This document shows, one piece after another, positions 57,503-64,000 of a stretch of 64,000 nt of DNA. The stretch is from Sphingobacterium zeae (GTDB lineage Bacteria; Bacteroidota; Bacteroidia; Sphingobacteriales; Sphingobacteriaceae), in the NCBI RefSeq assembly GCF_030818895.1, contig NZ_JAUTBA010000001.1, positions 2,604,001 to 2,668,000 of the forward strand. Reading direction: 5' to 3'. The position numbers and the translations under genes are program-made. Below the pieces are notes generated by a model. That model did not search any database. It worked only from the letters and a program-made list of their open reading frames with translations, and was not told the DNA's origin. Each line of letters begins with the position of its first letter. Positions within the stretch are counted from its first letter, which is position 1.

Positions 57503-58033
57503 TTAGTAATCCGATTGTTCAAAATCCAATATGATCTTTCTTATGATAGGTTGCAAGAATTCGACCCAATTGCGGATATCTGTTTCATCAAAATATACCA
57601 ACCAGATATCACTAGAGTTTGTGTAGATATTCTCAACTTTCTCAAATTTTTTCTTGTACCAAAGCTGTATCTTTTCATCCATACTAAAAATATAATGACT
57701 ACTCGGTGGAAAACGTAGTTTGTCTTTAACTCTATTTTCGAGTACGGTTACTGTGGTTAGATCGTCCACAGTTAAAAAGAAGGGTATTCTTTCCCTGAAA
57801 ACAGAAGGTGAACCAATGTCATTGTTCTTACTAATCTGTACTTCAACTACAAATTTAGAACCAGCATAAGCGTCAAAACCACCTTGGGCACATTGGAACC
57901 AAATAACTAAATTGTGATCTTTTAATTGCTTGTAAAAGCCTAGCATGCCGCTTTTAGTCTTTTTAAACCCTAAACTTTTTAATTCGGGAAAGATAATTCT
58001 GTTGATTATTCGATATACTTCCGTTGATTTCAT
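57503..58033 (-). CDS. DUF4304-like hypothetical protein
   Basis: A 176-residue soluble protein: MKSTEVYRIINRIIFPELKSLGFKKTKSGMLGFYKQLKDHNLVIWFQCAQGGF, then KFVVEVQISKNND and a C-terminal region of mixed helix and strand (YFDETDIRNWVEFLQPIIRKIILDFE). The opening 'I.P.LK.LGFKK....FYK' is characteristic of DUF4304 and related immunity-like families. Function not established. It lies on the opposite strand to the peptidase pair and 48 bases downstream of another short minus-strand gene. Confidence 0.65.
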   Translation of the reverse strand: MKSTEVYRIINRIIFPELKSLGFKKTKSGMLGFYKQLKDHNLVIWFQCAQGGFDAYAGSKFVVEVQISKNNDIGSPSVFRERIPFFLTVDDLTTVTVLENRVKDKLRFPPSSHYIFSMDEKIQLWYKKKFEKVENIYTNSSDIWLVYFDETDIRNWVEFLQPIIRKIILDFEQSDY

Positions 58034-58080
58034 TTTGCTTTATAAAGTTTTCTAAGTATTTAGCCTCTAATTTAAATAAT

Positions 58081-58362
58081 TTAGTCCTCATTCTCACTAA
58101 TAATAGATATGAGTTCCTCTTTAGAATAATTTTCTATAACACACTGTTTGGTTTTAAGATAATCAAAGATGGTAAGATTGTCCAGCCAATGTGATTCCCG
58201 AAATTTCTCAATGATTGTTTTTAAATAGGTAATGCTCGGTTTAGTCGAGGATTGTGGATCTTGCTCATTTGTTATCGTAAAAATAGGGAAGCCAATTTCT
58301 AAACTGATACTTGTAATCGTCTTCTGTCTGGCGATATCTATCAGTTGGCCTTTTGTTACCAA
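58081..58362 (-). CDS. Short hypothetical protein
   Basis: A 93-residue acidic soluble frame (MVTKGQLIDIARQKTITSISLEIGFPIFTITNEQ... ELISIISENED). Composition looks coding and it is co-directional with the DUF4304-like gene, so they may form a unit. I do not recognise the family. It may be the surviving C-terminal or N-terminal part of a longer protein; the bases upstream show no continuing frame. Confidence 0.45.
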   Translation of the reverse strand: MVTKGQLIDIARQKTITSISLEIGFPIFTITNEQDPQSSTKPSITYLKTIIEKFRESHWLDNLTIFDYLKTKQCVIENYSKEELISIISENED

Positions 58363-58636
58363 ATAAATTTTTCCATAACTAGACGTAATAGGAGCGAATG
58401 ATGTTCACGTTTTGAAAGTACTCTTTTTTCGATCTAAATACCTGCCAAACCTTTCAGACTTTGGCGTTGTTCATTCGTTGGATGGATCGGTAAAAACTCT
58501 TTCGCAAAATGCCGATTTTCTCCATTTTATTAATGAAGATTCCCTAAGGGTACCGACAATGTAAGGCGTTGACATTTGCACTGGCCCTTACAAATTTTGG
58601 AAATCAGATATTGTCTGTATTAAAGTAAAAATAAGT

Positions 58637-59500
58637 ATGAAAAAAGCAGCAAGTAAAAAGATTAGACCGTTGCAAAAGCAGGAGCGACCGGGGTTGGAAA
58701 TAAATATGACACCAGTTCCTGACACTTCTCCGTTAAAGTATCCTGCAGAAGGAAAGTTGAAAAATAAGGTAGCATTAATTACGGGGGGAGATAGCGGCAT
58801 AGGCAAAGCCGTAGCGTTGTTATTCGCAAAGGAGGGAGCCGATATTGTTATTGCCTATCTTAATGAAACAAAAGATGCAAAACAAACCAAGAAAGAGGTT
58901 GAATCCTTCTCTAGAAAATGTACGCTGATTAAAGGTGACTTAGGAAAAGAAAGTCACTGTAAAAAAGTAATTGAACTTACGATAAAATCGCATAAGAAAG
59001 TTGATATCATTGTAAATAATGCGGGGCTTCATTGGGAAACAGCATCCATTGAAAAAATTACAACTGAACAGTTACAGAAAACTTTTCAGAATAATTTCTT
59101 TTCCTACTTCTGGATTACGAAGTATGCCATACCTTATCTTAAAAAGGGTGCAAGCATAATTAATACATCCTCTGTGACTGCGTATCGAGGCAGTCCAAAG
59201 TTGATAGATTACTCTGCAACAAAAGGTGCAATAATATCTTTTACACGAAGCTTGTCAGCAAATCTTATTGCTAAAGGAATAAGGGTTAATGCTGTTGCGC
59301 CAGGCCCGGTATGGACTCCATTGATAGCATCCTCATTTGACTCTAAAAAAAACTCGGAATTTGGAAGCGACTCGCCAATGAGAAGGGCAGCAATGCCAAA
59401 TGAAATTGCACCTAGCTTTCTATTTCTAGCGAGCGAAGATTCAAATTTTATGAGCGGTCAAGTTTTACACCCTAATGGCGGAGAAGTCGTTAATGGTTAG
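58637..59500 (+). CDS. SDR-family oxidoreductase
   Basis: A 287-residue cytosolic short-chain dehydrogenase: a basic start (MKKAASKKIRPLQKQERPGLE), then VALITGGDSGIGKAVALLFAKEGA (cofactor), NNAG, SSVTAYRGS (Ser) and LIDYSATKGA (Tyr-x3-Lys), and the tail SGQVLHPNGGEVVNG. It is clearly related to the Tat-leader SDR at 51791, sharing the ITGGDSG motif, VAPGPVWTPL region and tail layout, but without the leader. This is the YhxC/YhdG-like stress-linked group by resemblance; the substrate is unknown. Confidence 0.9.
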   Translation: MKKAASKKIRPLQKQERPGLEINMTPVPDTSPLKYPAEGKLKNKVALITGGDSGIGKAVALLFAKEGADIVIAYLNETKDAKQTKKEVESFSRKCTLIKGDLGKESHCKKVIELTIKSHKKVDIIVNNAGLHWETASIEKITTEQLQKTFQNNFFSYFWITKYAIPYLKKGASIINTSSVTAYRGSPKLIDYSATKGAIISFTRSLSANLIAKGIRVNAVAPGPVWTPLIASSFDSKKNSEFGSDSPMRRAAMPNEIAPSFLFLASEDSNFMSGQVLHPNGGEVVNG

Positions 59501-59699
59501 CGAAGGAATAAATCATAGTTTTTCAAAATAGGCAGCGGAAGGTTTAAAGAAAACGCTTTTTTAACATCTTGTAAGCATTGCGCTCATATCCAAGATCCTT
59601 ATTTATGCTCTTTTTGCCCAGTGATGAACTATTGCAGTCCGAGGAATGTTTACGGAATAAATGCGGCAATCTTGTTAAGATTTAGTTATTTGAAAGACT

Positions 59700-60380
59700 A
59701 TGATTGATATAGACAAAATATTTTCGGACGGAGTTGAAGGCTCGTTTCTTGTGGAAATTGCAGCGAGAACGATAATAATGTTTCTTCTGATTTTGATCAT
59801 ACTCAGGCTTTCCGGTAGGAGAGGTGTTAGACAGTTGACTGTTTTTGAAGTTGCGATTATTCTCAGCCTTGGCTCGGCCGCAGGAGATCCGATGTTTCAG
59901 GAAGATTTGCCGATTTCCTATTCGGTTGTTGTTTTTATCTGTGTTATTGTACTTTACAAGTTCATAACCTGGCTCACCTACAAGTCTGAGGTGATCACTC
60001 ATTTATTAGAGGGTAAAGTTTTACCAATAGTGAAGGACGGAGTATTTCACATCAAGCATGAAGATGATGATAATTTTTCGAGATCGGAGTTTTTTTCAGA
60101 ACTCAGAAATTTAAACGTAGAACATTTAGGACAGGTTAAAGAGGGGGTGCTAGAGATTGATGGGACATTAAGCGTTTTATTCTATGCTGATGATGATGTT
60201 AGATATGGATTACCATTATTTCCTTCCTCCTATAAAATGGTTGATGTGTCAAATTCTGAAGGACCATTTGCATGTATGTATTGTGGCCAAGTTGTGTTTA
60301 GTTTTGATAGCGATACTCAATCCTGTACTAGGTGTCATCGAAAGCAATGGAGCAAGGCTTTAAATTCAAGAAGAGTTTAG
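59700..60380 (+). CDS. DUF421/YetF-type membrane protein with zinc-ribbon tail
   Basis: A 226-residue protein with about three N-terminal helices (15-40, 52-65, 75-97), the DUF421 signature FLLILIILRLSGRRGVRQLTVFEVAIILSLGSAAGDPMF, a YetF-like soluble domain (RSEFFSELRNLNVEHLGQVKEGVLEIDGTLSVLFY) and a C-terminal pair of Cys motifs CMYCGQ and CTRCHRKQW, a likely zinc ribbon. Function unknown. It stands alone after the SDR gene. Confidence 0.87.
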   Translation: MIDIDKIFSDGVEGSFLVEIAARTIIMFLLILIILRLSGRRGVRQLTVFEVAIILSLGSAAGDPMFQEDLPISYSVVVFICVIVLYKFITWLTYKSEVITHLLEGKVLPIVKDGVFHIKHEDDDNFSRSEFFSELRNLNVEHLGQVKEGVLEIDGTLSVLFYADDDVRYGLPLFPSSYKMVDVSNSEGPFACMYCGQVVFSFDSDTQSCTRCHRKQWSKALNSRRV

Positions 60381-60849
60381 GGTTGTCAATTTCTGTAAAA
60401 ATATTCATTCTCTGCGCAGACAGCGCTATCTTGCCAAGATGAGCAAGGCTATAAAAATTACTTTATCGAACTTTACTATAGAACAAAGCTGGATTTGAAT
60501 TAGGTGACAACGTGAGGCTCCAGCTAACATTGCCCCGCTTATGGGTTACAAGTGGGACCTTTTGATTAATTTTTTTAGACTACCCATATAAATGCTGTGT
60601 CCAGATATTAACGTCTTTGTGATGTTTGTCGCTATTGTGTTTATATACAAGTTTTTTACGATATTATGGTCTATCATGGATAGGAGCTGACTTAAAACAT
60701 TTATATTTACCATTGCACTGGTGGCGTAGTTGTGTCTTCAATATAATATTTTTTAAATTCATAATGCCTCACTTTTTTTATGCGTTTTTCCTAATCGTAT
60801 TGGACGGTAGTGATGTATTTTTGTAAAATATAATTGATTAACAGCTTCA
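60381..60849. other. 469-base intergenic region
   Basis: No supported gene. A 66-codon frame at 60626 is hydrophobic and aromatic in an AT-rich way and has no ribosome site, so I do not call it. TATTTTTG at 60818-60825 matches the -7 consensus ahead of the Crp gene but lacks a well-spaced TTG. Confidence 0.4.
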
Positions 60850-61416
60850 ATGGAACTTATCCGAAAATATTTTGAACGGTGGTTTGAGCTAACAGACCAA
60901 GATTGGCAGGCCTTTTATTCTAAACTTACAAAGCAGAATTTCCCTAAAAAACATATCCTCTTAAAGTCGGGGCAGATAGAAAATAATCTGTCGTTCATTG
61001 AAACAGGCATTGTACGTTTCTATATCCCAAAAGAAGAAAATGACCTTACTTTTGCGTTTGCATTTAATAACAATTTTGTAAGCGGGTACAATTCCTTTTT
61101 AACTCGAAAACCCTCAAATTACTATATAGAGACCTTAACAGAAACAACACTTTGGCAAATAACCTTTGATGATCTACAAAAAATTTACAAGGAAACAAAA
61201 ATCGGTAATGCAATAGGGCGACAAGCAAGCGAAGAATTGTTTTTGAAAAAGTCGCAAAGAGAGCTTTCTCTGTTGAGTGAAACCGCTGAAAGGAGATACT
61301 TAAATCTCTTTACCGAGCGACCGGAGCTTATAAAAGAAATACCACTGAAATATATTGCTTCTTATGTTGGTGTTACACCACAAGCATTAAGTAGAATACG
61401 CAGACGAATTTCTTAA
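60850..61416 (+). CDS. Crp/Fnr-family transcriptional regulator
   Basis: A 188-residue regulator: an N-terminal cyclic-nucleotide-binding-like beta barrel (KKHILLKSGQIENNLSFIETGIVRFYI, FVSGYNSFLTRKPSNYYIETLTETTLWQI) and a C-terminal winged helix (IPLKYIASYVGVTPQALSRIRRRIS). This is the short Bacteroidota group in which the ligand is usually not cAMP. A DoxX-like gene follows 51 bases later in the same direction and is a likely target. Confidence 0.9.
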   Translation: MELIRKYFERWFELTDQDWQAFYSKLTKQNFPKKHILLKSGQIENNLSFIETGIVRFYIPKEENDLTFAFAFNNNFVSGYNSFLTRKPSNYYIETLTETTLWQITFDDLQKIYKETKIGNAIGRQASEELFLKKSQRELSLLSETAERRYLNLFTERPELIKEIPLKYIASYVGVTPQALSRIRRRIS

Positions 61417-61467
61417 CTTGGGTTCATTGATTTCTCTAGCGCAATAAACGAACTTTGCCTAAAAAAG

Positions 61468-61923
61468 ATGAAACCGTTAATTGTTTTACTTGGTGTGTTT
61501 GCTGTTTCCCTTTTGGTTATGAAATTACTTTATGGGACTTATGAATGTGCTTTATCCGGCAGAATAGCTATGTTTGCGATGTTGATATTTTCTGCTATGG
61601 GGCATTTTGCATTTACAGAGGGAATGACTTTAATGATCCCTGAATTTATCCCCTTCAAAACAGCAACTGTTTATCTCACAGGAATTGTAGAAATTATTTT
61701 TGCGTTTGGACTTCTATTTCCAAATTATCGTACTTTAACCGCTTGGTTACTTATCGTATTCCTAATATTGGTACTTCCTGCAAATATTTATGCTTCCATA
61801 AAACAAATAGATTATCAAAAAGCTACATTTAATGGGCATGGACTAACTTATCTTTGGTTCAGAATACCTTTACAAATATTCTTCATCGTCTGGACGTACC
61901 TATCGGCGATCAGTAAATATTGA
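61468..61923 (+). CDS. DoxX-like membrane protein
   Basis: A 151-residue membrane protein with four hydrophobic helices: about 3-22, 30-50 (IAMFAMLIFSAMGHFAFTEGM), 66-90 (ATVYLTGIVEIIFAFGLLFP) and 95-115, with a final one at 128-148. The spacing and the 'G..HF......M....P......' pattern match the DoxX/DUF4267-like superfamily. Function unknown; some relatives are linked to thiosulfate or quinone metabolism. Probably co-transcribed with the Crp gene. Confidence 0.8.
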   Translation: MKPLIVLLGVFAVSLLVMKLLYGTYECALSGRIAMFAMLIFSAMGHFAFTEGMTLMIPEFIPFKTATVYLTGIVEIIFAFGLLFPNYRTLTAWLLIVFLILVLPANIYASIKQIDYQKATFNGHGLTYLWFRIPLQIFFIVWTYLSAISKY

Positions 61924-62745
61924 TTTAACCATTCCAGAAATAGAGTTAAATATATTTAAAATGGATGTAGATTTTCGAAACGCCGGATTGGTAATGTTAT
62001 GTAATAATACGAGCTGGTCGAAAACGCTATGAGGAACAAAAAAAACCTTAAGACTGGTAGGATCTCAAGTTTTCCTAATTACTACCTATTTTAAAAGTAC
62101 TATTAATACAATATAGAATCCTGTTTGGTTTTAAAAAAATAAAAAAAGGCGAGTTACCATTACTCCGCATATATGAATAAATATTATGAAGTCTTTTTCC
62201 AAAAATAGTAATCACTCAGGCTCCAGTATTGATAGCGAACGGCGCGACAAGTGTGGACGATCATGGAAGACCTTTTCGATAAACGTCGGTTGTCGTGAAC
62301 AACTATTCTCTCAAATAAATTAACTTGTGATGAGTACGCATTGTCGGCTTGTACATCTTTAGAAGTATGGTGTTTTTGATATTAGATCATGAGAACACTA
62401 GTAATTGAAACAAATAGCAAATTAAAAGTAACATTTTACGACGTTATTTTTGGCTAAGTATGATAATTTTGAAGAGTGATCCAAGACCGTCAACATGCGA
62501 TTGTTTCAATTAACCGCTTTTAATTATCCAGCGGTTGAGTATATAAAATTGCGTCATCAATAACCAATTGTAAGTAGAAGATCCATCGCTACAGGATTAG
62601 ATAGATACATACACACATTTGAATAGGAGAAAAAGACGGAAACTGGTTGAAAGATCGAAAAAGTATCTGTTTAATAGCAATATTTTTTCAAAAACCACAG
62701 ATCAAAGGCGGTTTATTTTAGCAAAAGTATTAAACCTTATGTTTT
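61924..62745. other. 822-base intergenic region
   Basis: No supported gene. A 45-codon frame from 62186 (MKSFSKNSNHSGSSIDSE) is polar with no recognisable domain and I do not call it. No LacI-type 12-mer, strong hairpin or tRNA was found. TATTTTAG near 62715 is a one-mismatch -7 ahead of the GH127 gene. Confidence 0.4.
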
Positions 62746-64000
62746 ATGAGAGCTCACATTAGATTTTTGATTTATTTATTACTCTTGAGCGGTACAGTAA
62801 CAGCGCAAGATCGTCTTTACAAAACTAATTTTGCTCTAGCGGATGTTAAGCTTTTGGAAAGCCCTTTTAAGCATGCGCAGGACCTAAATGTAACCACATT
62901 GCTCCATTATGATGTTGATAGGCTATTGGCTCCTTTTCTAAAGGAGGCTGGTCTGCCGCCAAAAGCTCCGAGTTTTGACAATTGGATTGATCTCGATGGT
63001 CACATTGGTGGACATTACCTTTCAGCATTGGCCATTCATTATGCTGCCACAGGTAATATACAATTGAAGATTCGTATGGAATATATGCTTTCTGAATTGA
63101 AAGAATGTCAGGATAAGCATGGCAATGGTTACTTAGGCGGTGTTCCTGAGGGTAAACATATCTGGAATGAAGTTGGGGAAGGAAATGTAAATATTGTAGG
63201 GCGTTATTGGGTACCGTGGTATAATTTGCATAAGACCTATGCCGGTCTGCGGGATGCATGGTTGTATGGGGGTAATGAGCAGGCTAAGGAGATGTTTTTA
63301 AAGCTATGTGATTGGGGTGCGCAGCTGATCAGTAAGCTAGACGATACTCAGATGGAGACCATGTTAGCAAATGAATTTGGTGGCATGAACGAGGTTTATG
63401 CAGACGCCTACCAAATGACAAGAGACGATCGTTATTTAAAGACAGCAAAGAGATTCTCACATCGGGAAATATTTGACAGTATGCGTAAAAAAGTCGATAA
63501 TCTCGACAATAAGCATGCAAATACACAAGTTCCTAAGGCTGTGGGATATCAACGTGTTGCCGAAGTGTCAGATGATATGGATTATGCTACTGCGGCGCGA
63601 TTTTTTTGGGAGACTGTAGTGGGGTATCGTTCGCTTGCATTGGGTGGAAATAGTCGGCGCGAACATTTTCCGTCCCAGAAGGATTTTTTCAGTTACATAG
63701 AAGAACGTGAAGGGCCTGAGTCTTGTAATACAAATAATATGTTGAAGTTAACCGAGGGGCTTTTTAGGATGAGACACGATGCCAGGTTAATGGATTTTTA
63801 TGAACGAGCACTTTACAACCACATTCTTTCAACACAGCATCCTGAGCATGGTGGTTATGTTTATTTTACATCAGCTAGACCCGCACATTATAGAGTATAC
63901 TCCGGTGTTAACAGTGCAATGTGGTGTTGTGTGGGGACTGGAATGGAAAATCACGGCAAGTATGGCGAAATGATTTATAGTCATCAGAGTGATAGCCTTT
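62746..64000 (+). CDS. GH127 beta-L-arabinofuranosidase-like protein (3' end outside window)
   Basis: The frame from ATG 62746 runs to the window edge (418 codons of a family usually 600-800 long). It has a signal peptide (MRAHIRFLIYLLLLSGTVTAQ), then GH127/DUF1680 features: LADVKLLESPFKHAQDLN, DLDGHIGGHYLSALAIHYAATGN, KHGNGYLGGVPEG, WVPWYNLHKTYAGLRDAW, ANEFGGMNEVYADAY, PESCNTNNMLKLTEGLF and MWCCVGTGMENHGKYGEMIY, which includes the catalytic-region Cys and Glu residues. GH127 enzymes release L-arabinofuranose from plant glycans. It probably opens a further glycan locus to the right. Confidence 0.92.
   Translation, partial: MRAHIRFLIYLLLLSGTVTAQDRLYKTNFALADVKLLESPFKHAQDLNVTTLLHYDVDRLLAPFLKEAGLPPKAPSFDNWIDLDGHIGGHYLSALAIHYAATGNIQLKIRMEYMLSELKECQDKHGNGYLGGVPEGKHIWNEVGEGNVNIVGRYWVPWYNLHKTYAGLRDAWLYGGNEQAKEMFLKLCDWGAQLISKLDDTQMETMLANEFGGMNEVYADAYQMTRDDRYLKTAKRFSHREIFDSMRKKVDNLDNKHANTQVPKAVGYQRVAEVSDDMDYATAARFFWETVVGYRSLALGGNSRREHFPSQKDFFSYIEEREGPESCNTNNMLKLTEGLFRMRHDARLMDFYERALYNHILSTQHPEHGGYVYFTSARPAHYRVYSGVNSAMWCCVGTGMENHGKYGEMIYSHQSDSL

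Noticed and set aside
57316..57534. 72-codon frame after the C39-like gene
   Set aside because: Overlaps the end of the minus-strand DUF4304-like gene and looks like non-coding composition.
60626..60826. 66-codon hydrophobic frame
   Set aside because: AT-rich chance frame with no ribosome site, family resemblance or conserved layout.
62186..62323. 45-codon frame in the gap before GH127
   Set aside because: Polar, no domain, no promoter or ribosome site; could be chance.

Overview
The window looks like a chromosomal piece of a Bacteroidota bacterium, most likely Sphingobacterium or a close relative. This rests on the SusC/SusD pairs, Bacteroidota-type promoter elements (TTG and TAnnTTTG), weak Shine-Dalgarno signals, moderate AT richness and the style of the carbohydrate genes. 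The genus is inferred from protein character; no rRNA or tRNA gene was seen.

Layout. (1) 1-796: the 3'-truncated end of a VOC-family ring-cleaving dioxygenase gene. (2) 1098-9863: a tight co-directional block of a GAF/PAS hybrid histidine kinase with two receiver domains and an Hpt domain, a stand-alone receiver protein, a membrane-anchored HEAT-repeat protein, a processive family 2 glycosyltransferase and an LtaS-like phosphotransferase. It meets a convergent TPR/YaiO-type outer-membrane protein (9860-11095). I read this as a phosphorelay-controlled envelope-polymer locus. (3) 11239-17303: a thiamine operon on the minus strand, with promoter, TPP riboswitch and thiS-thiC-tenI-thiE-thiG-thiH-thiF. 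The last two genes each carry a frameshift. (4) 17430-29792: a GH78 rhamnosidase, a type A chloramphenicol acetyltransferase gene cut by an in-frame stop, SRPBCC, TspO-like, Hsp31 and fasciclin proteins, an AraC regulator, and DUF3606 plus DNA ligase D.

(5) 29810-50782: a polysaccharide-utilisation locus. It holds GH105, a sialate O-acetylesterase-like esterase, an SSS symporter, an FAD-dependent oxidoreductase, a LacI regulator and two SusC/SusD pairs, flanked by an MFS transporter and an FGGY sugar kinase. Three 31-bp paired LacI-type sites (29810, 36737, 47600) lie ahead of the three catabolic units, each about 66 bp from a -7-like element. The enzymes suggest uptake of a glycan such as acetylated rhamnogalacturonan or another uronate-containing polymer, then intracellular or periplasmic processing.

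(6) 50993-62745: an accessory stretch. It has an acidic protein built on four 75-bp tandem repeats, two related SDR oxidoreductases (one with a Tat-like leader), AraC, RibD-like, DUF421 and Crp/DoxX genes, and a tandem pair of secreted C39-like peptidase paralogs, one of which has lost both its catalytic Cys and His. (7) 62746-64000: the 5' part of a GH127 gene that may open another glycan locus.

The most promising leads are the LacI regulon with conserved geometry, the peptidase/pseudopeptidase pair, the phosphorelay-GT2-LtaS block, and the three broken genes (thiF, thiH, catA).
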